Virus record (IMG/VR): IMGVR_UViG_3300017986_000154 | Span: 1 to 22,465 of that record | From: a virus | DNA: 22,465 nt | Reading direction: 5' to 3' (one strand) | Translations under genes and position numbers: made by a program | Shown: positions 8,605 to 16,285 of the stretch, in pieces | How positions within the stretch are numbered: the stretch's first letter is position 1 | Layout: every line of letters begins with the position of its first letter | The notes under the pieces: generated by a model | What the model saw: only the letters and a program-made list of their open reading frames with translations | What the model was told of the DNA's origin: nothing | The model's database searches: none

Positions 8605-9165
8605 ATGAGTATCACTATAGATCAAAAAAGATATGTCTCGTTTGATAAAAATGGAGTCATTCATAGAATTGGCAGACGTCCTGATGAGCTATTAGATAGC
8701 TTTGAAATTGAGTTTGAAAAAATTCAGCCTATCTTAGACGGCCGTGAAAGATTAATTGATTATATTGTTGATTATGATTTTATTGAAAAAAAGTATGTGT
8801 TGAAATCTCGAATTGAATTTGAAAATGCATATTCTAAAGAAGCGTTTATATATGAAGTGCCTTCAACACTTGATGACGATTATGCTGAAATAAAAATTGT
8901 ACAAGATAATATTAAAAAATGTTGGCGTATAGAAGTACACAAACAGTTAGATAGTTATTTACAAGAACAAAACATTTCGGTTGTTCCGCAAAAACAATTT
9001 TACAGTATAACAAAAAAAGGTGATCCAAATATATTATATCGTTTGTTAAAGTTTGATGGAAACGAAATTCCTTTTGATTACGACTTTGAGTTTGACAATC
9101 TAGACATTAGCATTTATACTATAAGAAGATTCGGATCTTATTTACACGAGGTAATAAATGAGTAA
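8605..9165 (+). CDS. Hypothetical protein in the glycosyltransferase/radical SAM operon
   Basis: A 186-residue protein that I do not recognise. It is acidic, rich in D, E, I, Y and F, with alternating strand-like segments (YVSFDKNGVIHRIG, KKYVLKSRIEF, EIKIVQDNIKKCWRIEV, NLDISIYTIRRFGSYL), which suggests a small beta-rich fold. No signal peptide, membrane segment or catalytic motif is evident. AGGA at 8595-8598 is the ribosome site; the ATG directly follows the stop of the previous gene, and its own stop overlaps the next gene by eight bases. It may be a virion or accessory protein; nothing in the sequence assigns a role. Confidence 0.65.
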   Translation: MSITIDQKRYVSFDKNGVIHRIGRRPDELLDSFEIEFEKIQPILDGRERLIDYIVDYDFIEKKYVLKSRIEFENAYSKEAFIYEVPSTLDDDYAEIKIVQDNIKKCWRIEVHKQLDSYLQEQNISVVPQKQFYSITKKGDPNILYRLLKFDGNEIPFDYDFEFDNLDISIYTIRRFGSYLHEVINE

Positions 9166-10078
9166 CACTTTTCGTGTCGTTGACTACGATATTATATACT
9201 TGAGCTATGATGAGCCTAACGCAGAACAAAACTATGCCGACCTTTGCAAAAAAGTACCTTGGGCAGAACGTGTACATGGTGTAAAAGGCAGTGACAGTGC
9301 TCACAAAGCAGCCGCTGAGAAATCTACCACAGACAGATTTATTACAATCGATGGCGACAATAGAATACGCGATGATTTTCTTACGCAAGTGATCAACTTT
9401 GACGAAAACACAGATTTAACTAATAAAGTTATTAGCTGGACTGCTGAAAATACCATCAACGGACTCAAGTACGGAAATGGTGGCATTAAATGCTGGCCTA
9501 AGCAACATGTACTTAACATGCGTACACATGAAAACGCAGATCCAAACAATCCACATGCACAAGTAGATTTTTGTTGGGATACCGAATATGTTCAAATGAA
9601 TGGAACATTTAGTGACATTTATAATAACGCTACACCAAAACAAGCATGGAGAGCAGGATTTCGTGAAGGTGTTAAAATGGCACTAGATCAAGGCTTGCGT
9701 GTTAGTGTAGAAGATTTCCATAAAAACCATTGGAAAAACTTGCATCGTTTGTATATCTGGCTAATGGTAGGTGCAGATGTAGAAAACGGTCGTTGGGCTA
9801 TCTATGGTGCTAGAGAAGGTTTGTACAAAACAATGTGTACAGACTGGGACTTTATTAATGTACGTGACTTTGACTGGCTCAATGAATATTGGGATAGCAA
9901 AGACATTGATGAAGATCAAATGGAAGAAGATACAGTTGATCTTGGTTACAAGTTAATTGAAGAACTTGATTTGCCTATTGCTGCTGAACCGCTCAACGGT
10001 AATCAAAGTTTGTTCTTTAAAACAGTGTATCAAAATCCTGCACGTGATAACAGCAAACAATTTTTGGATAGAGAATAA
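9158..10078 (+). CDS. Glycosyltransferase-like phage protein (IDGD motif)
   Basis: A 306-residue protein. It begins with YDIIYLSYDEPNAEQNYADL, then RVHGVKGSDSAHKAAAEKS and FITIDGDNRIRDDF, where IDGD at residues 64-67 sits where GT-A enzymes carry their metal-binding DxD. INGLKYGNGGIKCWP follows. The same block recurs as the second half of the protein at 16321 (SYNEPNADENYAKL, RIHGVKG, WIIDGDAQLMDDF, GLVYGYGGIKLFP), so this is a phage family present twice here. I recall T4-like marine phage proteins of this type annotated as glycosyltransferases; the reaction is not proven. The C-terminus is W- and D/E-rich (DFDWLNEYWDSKDIDED), and DFDWL is also at the end of the paralogue. It ends in TAATG, coupled to a radical SAM gene. 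Confidence 0.62.
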   Translation: MSNTFRVVDYDIIYLSYDEPNAEQNYADLCKKVPWAERVHGVKGSDSAHKAAAEKSTTDRFITIDGDNRIRDDFLTQVINFDENTDLTNKVISWTAENTINGLKYGNGGIKCWPKQHVLNMRTHENADPNNPHAQVDFCWDTEYVQMNGTFSDIYNNATPKQAWRAGFREGVKMALDQGLRVSVEDFHKNHWKNLHRLYIWLMVGADVENGRWAIYGAREGLYKTMCTDWDFINVRDFDWLNEYWDSKDIDEDQMEEDTVDLGYKLIEELDLPIAAEPLNGNQSLFFKTVYQNPARDNSKQFLDRE

Positions 10079-11451
10079 TGGAACGTAGCGAAAGCGAAGA
10101 AATCAAACGCATTGATGCTATAACAAAAGAAATTTCTCCTACATTTTGTTTTGCTAAATGGTATCATGCTAACATCTATTTTCAAACAGGCGAAACACAC
10201 AGTTGTTATCATCCTGCTCCTCATAAGATTGATGTAGAAGAAATTAAAACTAATCCTAGTGCAATTCATAACACTGCTATCAAAAAAGCAGAGCGTCAAG
10301 AAATGATGGAAGGTAAACAGTGTGCTGGATGTCAGTATTGCTGGAACATTGAAAACATGGGTGCAGATTACATTAGTGATCGTAAACAGCGTAACCAAAC
10401 TATTTTCTTTAAACATAGACTACAAGCAGTCAAAGAAGGTGGATCGCAGTTTAACGTAAATCCAGAGTATTTAGAAGTGTCATTTGGTAATGAGTGTAAC
10501 TTCCGTTGCGGCTACTGTCACCCTAAAGCAAGCAGTAGATATTATCAAGAAATTGCACAACACGGTCCTTATACTAATGTACGCAACCACCGTTGTGACA
10601 TCGACTGGTTTAACATTTACCCTGAAGAGAACAATCCATACCTTGATGCATTTTGGAGATGGTGGCCTGAGCTTAGTAAAGAGCTTACTATTCTGCGTAT
10701 TACAGGCGGCGAACCTACAATACAGCAAAGTACATATAGATTGTTTGACGCTCTAGATGCAGACCCTAAGCCAGACTTGGAACTTAATTGTAATAGTAAC
10801 TTAGGTGGCAAACCACGTCAATTAGAAAAGTTTACTAACCGTGTAAACGATTTGTTAACAAATAATAAGATTAGACGTTTTAAGTTGTTTAGTAGTATTG
10901 ACACTTGGGGTAAACGTGCGGAGTATATTCGTGATGGACTAGATGTAGAAGTATTTGAACGTAATCTAGATTATTGGATGCGTAACACTACAGCACCTAT
11001 GACACTGATGATTACATTCAACATCTTTAGTGTAACAACATTCCGCAGTTTGCTTGAAAAAATTCTTGAATGGCGTGCCAAGTACAACAATGTTGACACA
11101 TATCGTTGGCAGCGTTTAGGCTTTGACACACCTTACCTTAAGGAGCCATTACAGTATGATATTAATATACTTCCAAAAGAATATATGAGTTACATGCGTG
11201 ATCACTTGCAATTTATCAAAGAAAATGTTGACGATAATCGCAAGGACAAGTTTAGTACTATTGAGTATGAAAAGTTTCGTCGTGTAGTTGATTACATGGA
11301 TAAGACTGAATATCCATTAGAAAAGATTATGCAAGGCAGAGCAGATTTTTATAACTTCTTTACTGAACAAGATAAACGCCGCGGTAATGATTTTAACGCA
11401 GCGTTTCCTGAAATGGCAGACTTTTTTGAACTTTGTAAAAAGTATGTTTAA
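10078..11451 (+). CDS. Radical SAM protein with N-terminal twitch domain
   Basis: A 457-residue enzyme. Residues 140-147 (CNFRCGYC) are the CxxxCxxC motif that binds the radical SAM [4Fe-4S] cluster, and ITGGEP near 208-213 is the SAM-binding GGE motif. Before it, Cys24, Cys43, Cys82 and Cys85 (FCFAKW, HSCYHP, QCAGCQYC) match the layout of the N-terminal twitch domain that carries an auxiliary cluster; the partial gene at 21312 has the same order. Such enzymes reductively cleave SAM to start radical modification of a peptide or other substrate; here the substrate is unknown. It is the last gene of its operon, after an IDGD glycosyltransferase-like gene. Its stop overlaps the stop of the convergent gene (TTAA, 11448-11451). 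Confidence 0.88.
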   Translation: MERSESEEIKRIDAITKEISPTFCFAKWYHANIYFQTGETHSCYHPAPHKIDVEEIKTNPSAIHNTAIKKAERQEMMEGKQCAGCQYCWNIENMGADYISDRKQRNQTIFFKHRLQAVKEGGSQFNVNPEYLEVSFGNECNFRCGYCHPKASSRYYQEIAQHGPYTNVRNHRCDIDWFNIYPEENNPYLDAFWRWWPELSKELTILRITGGEPTIQQSTYRLFDALDADPKPDLELNCNSNLGGKPRQLEKFTNRVNDLLTNNKIRRFKLFSSIDTWGKRAEYIRDGLDVEVFERNLDYWMRNTTAPMTLMITFNIFSVTTFRSLLEKILEWRAKYNNVDTYRWQRLGFDTPYLKEPLQYDINILPKEYMSYMRDHLQFIKENVDDNRKDKFSTIEYEKFRRVVDYMDKTEYPLEKIMQGRADFYNFFTEQDKRRGNDFNAAFPEMADFFELCKKYV

Positions 11452-12035
11452 CTAAACAAAGGAATGGCTTGTTCAGCTTCGGGCCATCTTGCTTCTTTTA
11501 ATAATTCGTACATTCTATCTACATCGATGCGTCTAAATGTTTGGAATGTGCCTTTGTATTCAATTTCAATACTATCAGTAGTAATACCTAGTTTATTTGT
11601 AAAGTACGTCCATACTTTGTGTACACGATCTTGACTGCCTACTCCGCCTTCGTGTGTGCTGATATAAACTGGTTTATCTCTACCTACATGCTCAATACAC
11701 ACAGGTAATAGCATTTGTACAGTGTGATGATTTACCGGACCATTAGCAGGTGCATATACTCTATTACCATCAATATGGTCTCGTATCAAACAAGTTCTTG
11801 CACCGATACGATATGCATCTTTACCAAGTATGCTTAATTCTTTTAAACTATGTACAACACTATTACCAACAATTCGATCATTGTAATAAAGCAAAAACAG
11901 TGTTGCATCTTCGTATTTTGCAATATAATCAATTAGCATTTCCTTACTACTGTTGTTGTAGTATCCGTGCTCTTTTGCGTCTTCGAACCATTGTGTTAAA
12001 TCTTGACTGCCGTCATAGATTTCAAATTTATACAT
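11448..12035 (-). CDS. Putative GNAT-like acyltransferase
   Basis: A 195-residue protein. TLFLLYYNDRIVGNSVVHSL (residues 45-64) resembles the beta-2/beta-3 hairpin of GNAT enzymes, followed by a central strand ARTCLIRDHI and a later VHKVWTYFTNKLGI helix with an IEIEYKGTFQTFRRID strand. The usual acetyl-CoA signature Q/RxxGxG/A is not clear, so the family call is tentative; a GNAT-like fold with another role is possible. It is the last gene of the minus-strand operon and overlaps the halogenase gene by eight bases, with an ACGGAG ribosome site upstream of the ATG. Next to an adenylating enzyme and a halogenase, it could transfer an acyl or aminoacyl group, but this rests on context. Confidence 0.5.
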   Translation of the reverse strand: MYKFEIYDGSQDLTQWFEDAKEHGYYNNSSKEMLIDYIAKYEDATLFLLYYNDRIVGNSVVHSLKELSILGKDAYRIGARTCLIRDHIDGNRVYAPANGPVNHHTVQMLLPVCIEHVGRDKPVYISTHEGGVGSQDRVHKVWTYFTNKLGITTDSIEIEYKGTFQTFRRIDVDRMYELLKEARWPEAEQAIPLFS

Positions 12036-13539
12036 TATGAAACTCCGTTATAAACTGTTTGTAATCTTGTGCGTTCTTCATTACATTATGCATTTGTAAT
12101 TTTCTTATGTCAACAATTTCTTTAAATTTTTTTATTGTTTCTGCAGGAATATCTTTTTTAAACTTATCTATATTTTTAGTCCATCCTGCTGCAAGTTCTA
12201 ACCACATATAATCTGGAAACATAGTCCAGTATTCAACAGCATGTCCTATGTTGTGATATTTGCTGTTGTATTTTTTTAACAGCATATCTACATGGTTTTG
12301 TTCTATGCCTCTTTGACGTTGTGCGTTCCAAAATTCACTTGAACCTTTGTTACAAAGTGTGTAATGCACATCGATAAAATCGGCAATGTCATCAATAGTA
12401 AATCCAACTCTACGATTGTATTCGTCTATGTTGTTATTGTTTAATGCACGTTCAACACCTTTAATAGTTGCAATAGTAATGTATAGTGCATTTGCTTCCA
12501 TTGGTTCAACAAATCCTGCACTCATACCTATTGCAAATGTATTTTGTACTGCTGGTGTTTTGTATCGTTTTGGCTCCCAAGTTATTAATCTAGGTTCTTT
12601 GATATTACGATTTTCTGCTTGTTTTAAAAATTCTTGTTTTGCATCTTCAGGGTCTGTATATCTTGTATCGAATACAAGTCCGCAGCCTTGTCTATTTGTT
12701 AGACCTATTTTAAATATCCATCCGTATTTGTTCCAAATACTTTGTGTATAGTTTTTCATTTGTGTATCGTTGGTATACTCCAACGGTGCAACCCAACTAG
12801 CATTGCCTGGAGTATCGTAATGCACAAATTCGTTAGTTAATTGTCCGATAAGAACTCTATGAAATCCACTAGCATCTATCCAAACATCGCTGGTAACTAT
12901 TTCGCCAGTATCTAATTCTACACTTTTGATGCCATTGTTGATATTTGTTTTAGTTATAGTACCTACTATTTCTTTTACACCGAGATCTTTGCAAACTGTT
13001 TTTAAATATTCTCCTAGTGCTTCTGCATCTATATGATATGCATAACTGTATGGTGTTCCTAAATAACGATTATACATATAAGGAGCCTTAAGGTCTTCCA
13101 TGAAACAATGCAATTGATTGAAATCATCACTAAAATATGTTGATTCGCCATTGCAGTACAAACTTGTCCACACATCGGTAGATCTTATATCATTAGATGT
13201 AACACATTTTATGTCATCCCACGATAATGTTTTATTTTGTAAAACTTTGTCAACTGGTTCGTTATAAGTGAATGCAAAAAAATGTTTAAGATTGTCGTCT
13301 GTCCAATCTTCGAAGCAATTACCATATTTGTAAATGCTGTTTGTTTTTTGCATCCACTGTTGTTCGTCTAGTTCTAAATCATTTAAGAATCTAGTAACAT
13401 AAGGTGTAACACTTTCTCCAACACCAATTGTAGGAACACTATTGCTGTATAACAAACACACATCAGCATTTAATTTTTTCTTCAAGTATGCTGCTGCCAT
13501 TACTCCAGCAGTGCCTGCTCCTACAACTGTTATTTTCAA
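12028..13539 (-). CDS. Flavin-dependent halogenase (tryptophan-halogenase family)
   Basis: A 503-residue enzyme. An FAD-binding GAGTAG stands at residues 7-12. GVGESVTP (39-46) matches the GVGEAT.P motif. YKYGNCFEDW (70-79) contains Lys71, which aligns with the lysine of PrnA/RebH that carries the halogenating species. IDASGFHRVLIGQ follows at 221-233, and AGFVEPMEANALY (341-353) holds the conserved E-P-x-E of the family. The usual GWxWxIP motif is degenerate here: GWIFKIG (273-279). The family uses FADH2, O2 and halide to halogenate tryptophan, phenols or other aromatics; a cyanophage member (VirX1) is known to iodinate varied aromatics. The start is TTG, inside the ANL stop (TTGA overlap), with AAGGA ten bases before it. 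Length fits the family. A partner flavin reductase is not in the window. Confidence 0.9.
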   Translation of the reverse strand: MKITVVGAGTAGVMAAAYLKKKLNADVCLLYSNSVPTIGVGESVTPYVTRFLNDLELDEQQWMQKTNSIYKYGNCFEDWTDDNLKHFFAFTYNEPVDKVLQNKTLSWDDIKCVTSNDIRSTDVWTSLYCNGESTYFSDDFNQLHCFMEDLKAPYMYNRYLGTPYSYAYHIDAEALGEYLKTVCKDLGVKEIVGTITKTNINNGIKSVELDTGEIVTSDVWIDASGFHRVLIGQLTNEFVHYDTPGNASWVAPLEYTNDTQMKNYTQSIWNKYGWIFKIGLTNRQGCGLVFDTRYTDPEDAKQEFLKQAENRNIKEPRLITWEPKRYKTPAVQNTFAIGMSAGFVEPMEANALYITIATIKGVERALNNNNIDEYNRRVGFTIDDIADFIDVHYTLCNKGSSEFWNAQRQRGIEQNHVDMLLKKYNSKYHNIGHAVEYWTMFPDYMWLELAAGWTKNIDKFKKDIPAETIKKFKEIVDIRKLQMHNVMKNAQDYKQFITEFHNV

Positions 13540-14594
13540 AATGTTTGTGTCCTTATAATTTTCTTTAGATTGTCATCTACTGCAATTTCATTTACAGCAC
13601 GTAAACGGAATCTAGGAATATGTTTAAACTGTTCAACAAATTCGCTTTCGTTGTGTATATTACCTGTGTAGTGCAATACACAATGATTGCCTACTTGTTG
13701 GCACAGTGCTAATTCTGCACCTGCAGATACTGCTGCCTTTTCTACTTGTTCAGGATATACTCTAACATTGTTTTGTTTAAACATATTAGGCACACGACCG
13801 TTAAGAGTAAAACGATCGATGTTGCCTTCTACACAATCTCCACTAGTCCACCAAATATCTTGACTGCTCCATTTGCATTGTATTTGATTATCTACAATAC
13901 GAACTTCACAACCTACAGGAACACTGTCTTTGGTATAAGTGTTTTCTTCTTCACTGTACAACACAATCGGTGGAACTTCTGTACTACCGTATACGTTGTA
14001 TACCTTTTGAGCTCCATGTTCACGCAGTTCATCTAACATACCATTTGGAGTAAAGTCGCTTCCGGTAATTAACGTATCACAACTACTGTAATCAATTTCT
14101 TTCCAACGTGGATGTCTATATAATGTTTTCCAGATATTAGGAAGTATTAGTGTGTGAGTAGGTTTAACAGTATTGATTCTATCAATGTAGCTCAATCCGT
14201 TAAAGTTTTCAATGTACAGCTCACATCCTAGCTTTTCTGCTATGAACAAACTTAATGTTGTAAAAGCAATTCCTCTAGGACTGTACAAACTTACAATTCT
14301 ACTATTCTTGTTTAAGTTTAGTAGTTTAATATTGCTATCAACAACTTGTTCAATAGTTTCTCGACTATGTGAAATTCGCTGTGGATGCCCAGTTGTACCA
14401 CTGGTTGTTACATTAAGAAAGCCAGGGCCTTCTTCTCCAATACCGTAGCCTGTGTTGTTAGCCCAAGCATGGAGTGCTCCGTGAATATTGTCTGTCCACT
14501 CTGTGTTGTGTACATCAACGTATTCAGGATCTTGACGTTTGATAATGTCAATGGTATTGCTATCTAGTTGATCGCCGTTTATGTAGATTTTCAT
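13536..14594 (-). CDS. Shortened ANL-superfamily adenylate-forming enzyme
   Basis: A 352-residue protein with the core motifs of acyl/aminoacyl-adenylating enzymes in order: A3 TSGTTGHPQR (64-73), A5 NVYGSTE (200-206), A7 WTSGD (249-253), A8 NGRVPNMFKQNNVRVYPEQVE region (265-285), and an A10-like NLKKIIRT (342-349), in which Lys345 aligns with the catalytic lysine. The family activates a carboxylate with ATP and usually passes it to CoA or a carrier protein. It is about 150-200 residues shorter than usual: only ~60 residues precede A3, so much of the N-terminal subdomain is missing. The A3 lysine is Gln72. No carrier-protein gene is visible in the window. It abuts the gene before it and overlaps the halogenase by four bases, so activation and halogenation of one substrate is a fair inference. 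Confidence 0.85.
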   Translation of the reverse strand: MKIYINGDQLDSNTIDIIKRQDPEYVDVHNTEWTDNIHGALHAWANNTGYGIGEEGPGFLNVTTSGTTGHPQRISHSRETIEQVVDSNIKLLNLNKNSRIVSLYSPRGIAFTTLSLFIAEKLGCELYIENFNGLSYIDRINTVKPTHTLILPNIWKTLYRHPRWKEIDYSSCDTLITGSDFTPNGMLDELREHGAQKVYNVYGSTEVPPIVLYSEEENTYTKDSVPVGCEVRIVDNQIQCKWSSQDIWWTSGDCVEGNIDRFTLNGRVPNMFKQNNVRVYPEQVEKAAVSAGAELALCQQVGNHCVLHYTGNIHNESEFVEQFKHIPRFRLRAVNEIAVDDNLKKIIRTQTF

Positions 14595-14813
14595 TTACTT
14601 CTCGTTGACACAAGCAGGAAAATTCTTTTCCGTGCCATCAGTGATCTTTTTAGCAAGTTTGTAGGGTGTAAACCCAAACATAAAAGGAAAGAACGCATGT
14701 AATATACCCATTACAAATACGCCTAATCCGAGAAAACTATAACACACTGCAACAAAGCAATGTGTAAAATAGTCGGTATTCGCTTTCTTTAAATGATTCC
14801 ATTCAAATAACAT
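14595..14813 (-). CDS. Small membrane protein, DUF6356-like
   Basis: A 72-residue protein. HLKKANTDYFTHCF at 7-20 leads into a strongly hydrophobic stretch at about 19-48 (VAVCYSFLGLGVFVMGILHA, then FFPFMFGFTP), which could be one long or two short membrane helices. The HL...Y..H...A and LHA.FPF(L/M)F pattern matches what I recall of DUF6356, short proteins sometimes annotated as capsule biosynthesis, mostly in marine bacteria and phages. Function is unknown. It has a full AAGGAGG ribosome site and is the first gene behind a near-consensus promoter. The next gene starts directly after its stop. It could anchor or assist the enzymes downstream at the inner membrane; that is inference. Confidence 0.65.
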   Translation of the reverse strand: MLFEWNHLKKANTDYFTHCFVAVCYSFLGLGVFVMGILHAFFPFMFGFTPYKLAKKITDGTEKNFPACVNEK

Positions 14814-14848
14814 ATTAACCTCCTTACCAAGATTTCTAATATGTTATT

Positions 14849-14877
14849 ATTATAGCAAAGAACTTAGTGCAAGTCAA
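14849..14877 (-). promoter_or_regulatory. Sigma70-type promoter of the halogenase operon
   Basis: Reading the minus strand: TTGACT (14877-14872), exactly 17 bases, then TATAAT (14854-14849). Predicted start is near 14842, 29 bases before the ATG at 14813, with AAGGAGG in the leader. The -35 overlaps the last codons of the fibre gene upstream, so the operon can be switched on apart from that gene. Confidence 0.72.
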
Positions 14878-16246
14878 CCCAATTTGAGCCAGTAAATCCT
14901 TGGAATTTTTTAGTATTAGTATTAAAGATAATCATACCTTCTTGTGCAGCCATTGAATCTCTAGTAACAAAGTCTGTTGGCATTGCTCTAAATACATTAG
15001 CACTTGCTACACCATCACCGTTTACACTAAATTTCTTAGACAAGTCTGGACCAAACGCACCATCAAACATTTTAATACTAAATTCACCTGGTAAAAACGG
15101 TGAAGTGTTGTTTATAGGTTTTGATTGATCAACACCAAATTCGATATAACCAATTTTTTTATCTGAATCATCATATGTTGCAGTTGATTCTATTCTTAAT
15201 GTTTTTTGTGATAGATTAATGTTTCCTGGATTACCTTCTGCATCAACGCTTGTAGAGTGGAAAATATAATCTGACAATGCACTAGTTTGTTTTGTGTAAT
15301 GTCTAATTTGTTTGTTAAAAAACTTTAGTGTGCGTAAATCTTCATAGGAACCAACAGATATATTTGCCTGGTTACCAATTATCCAGTCATCGCCTGATTT
15401 TTGCAATACAGACTTACCGTTAGCGTCAGTTATATCACCTTGTAATCTACCTTTGAATACAGGACTTGATTCACCAGGTCTGCCTAAATCAATTACTACA
15501 TTTCCTTCGTAATCCACAACATTTGCTTTTATATATACATCATGACGTTCTGGCCCGCTATTTAAAATAATGTCGCTGCCACTAGCACCAGTCCAAGCAA
15601 TACTACCTAGCCATGCACTTTTATTATTAATATCGTCTATTGCTGTCATAGGTGTATTTTCGTCATATAACAATTGTCCTATTAGACTACCAGTTACATC
15701 ACCTATTGTTCTGCCTATATGTATACCAGTAAATTCACCGTCGAAGTTACCGTTGAAATTACCACTAAACGAACCATACCCATTACCGTTAAAGTCGCCT
15801 TCAAGGCTTCCGTATATTACACTATCGCTGCTCAGTGTACCGTAAAAATTACCAAAAAAGTCTCCGCTAAAACTGTCGGCAATAACACTGCGATTTGCAA
15901 CATCTATTATAGCTTCGTTGAATTCATCAACAATATTACCATTGACATTTGCATACAATGTGTTGTTATCAGCATCTAAAACTATTTCGTTTTCACTATT
16001 GTATACGTCACCGTATAATACACCAGTAAACTGTTTATTTTCTGTATCTAAAATTGTTTCGCCTGCAAGTGTTTCTACATTACCAACTAGTGGTCCGTAT
16101 ACTTTGTTTGCTGCTACATCAACAATTAGTTCACCGTTGTGCCCGACAATGTCAGCTCTGACTTGCCCTGTCCAACTGTCAACAATAATGGTGCTATCAG
16201 CACCTATAATATCTAATCTATACTGATCGCCTGGTATGAATTCCAT
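14864..16246 (-). CDS. Repeat-rich tail-fibre or adhesin-like structural protein
   Basis: A 460-residue protein on the minus strand, away from the main fibre cluster. Residues 11-124 hold five repeats of 20-24 residues, each with an (E/T)-x-I-(I/L)-D strand and a G-(D/N)-(V/I) turn. Residues 125-190 form an x-Phi-x-G tetrapeptide array (SFSG, DFFG, NFYG, SLEG, DFNG and so on). From ~238 a YIKANVVDYEGNVVIDLG unit echoes the first repeat type. The C-terminus, EGMIIFNTNTKKFQGFTGSN followed by W, matches the G...(D/N)......G..W motif in the fibre genes at 1022 and 2948. It is therefore a likely fibre or adhesin subunit. GGAGGAATACC before the ATG is a strong ribosome site, and a late-promoter-like element lies upstream. 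It is acidic, with no signal peptide. Confidence 0.72.
   Translation of the reverse strand: MEFIPGDQYRLDIIGADSTIIVDSWTGQVRADIVGHNGELIVDVAANKVYGPLVGNVETLAGETILDTENKQFTGVLYGDVYNSENEIVLDADNNTLYANVNGNIVDEFNEAIIDVANRSVIADSFSGDFFGNFYGTLSSDSVIYGSLEGDFNGNGYGSFSGNFNGNFDGEFTGIHIGRTIGDVTGSLIGQLLYDENTPMTAIDDINNKSAWLGSIAWTGASGSDIILNSGPERHDVYIKANVVDYEGNVVIDLGRPGESSPVFKGRLQGDITDANGKSVLQKSGDDWIIGNQANISVGSYEDLRTLKFFNKQIRHYTKQTSALSDYIFHSTSVDAEGNPGNINLSQKTLRIESTATYDDSDKKIGYIEFGVDQSKPINNTSPFLPGEFSIKMFDGAFGPDLSKKFSVNGDGVASANVFRAMPTDFVTRDSMAAQEGMIIFNTNTKKFQGFTGSNWVDLH
15677..15874 (-). repeat. x-Phi-x-G tetrapeptide repeat array
   Basis: Residues 125-190 of the fibre-like protein: SFSG DFFG NFYG, one ten-residue interruption ending in YG, then twelve four-residue units with glycine at every fourth position (SLEG, DFNG, NGYG, SFSG, NFNG, NFDG, EFTG, IHIG, RTIG, DVTG, SLIG preceded by the YG end). 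The first and third residues are polar or small and the second mostly F, L, V or I. The regular glycine spacing suggests a tight repetitive shaft or a glycine-helix-like fold. Confidence 0.7.
15875..16216 (-). repeat. Five tandem 20-24-residue repeats in the fibre-like protein
   Basis: Residues 11-124. Unit cores are STIIVD, GELIVD, GETILD, NEIVLD and NEAIID, each followed by 6-9 residues and then a DIVG, LVGN, LYGD, VNGN or SFSG turn. The last three units are 24 residues each. The even spacing fits a beta-solenoid shaft. Confidence 0.7.
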
Positions 16247-16265
16247 GGTATTCCTCCGTCAAATA

Positions 16266-16273
16266 TATTTATC
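16266..16273 (-). promoter_or_regulatory. Putative T4-type late promoter (GATAAATA)
   Basis: The minus strand reads GATAAATA 19 bases before the ATG at 16246, with GACGGAGG between. It is the same octamer as at 2918-2925, and both precede fibre-type genes, which fits the phage late transcription signal. Confidence 0.6.
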
Positions 16274-16285
16274 TAAATTCTAAAC

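Noticed and set aside
9119-9643. Cys/Phe-rich minus-strand frames over the gene at 9158
   Set aside because: Overlaps a well-supported gene in full and shows composition typical of reverse-strand translation.
11448-14813. Search for an acyl or peptidyl carrier protein near the ANL enzyme
   Set aside because: No small acidic protein with a DSL-type phosphopantetheine motif is visible in this operon or in the 74-residue gene at 18369.
15570-16226. Plus-strand open frames across the minus-strand fibre gene
   Set aside because: They are antisense shadows caused by the repetitive coding sequence; no ribosome sites or sensible protein features.
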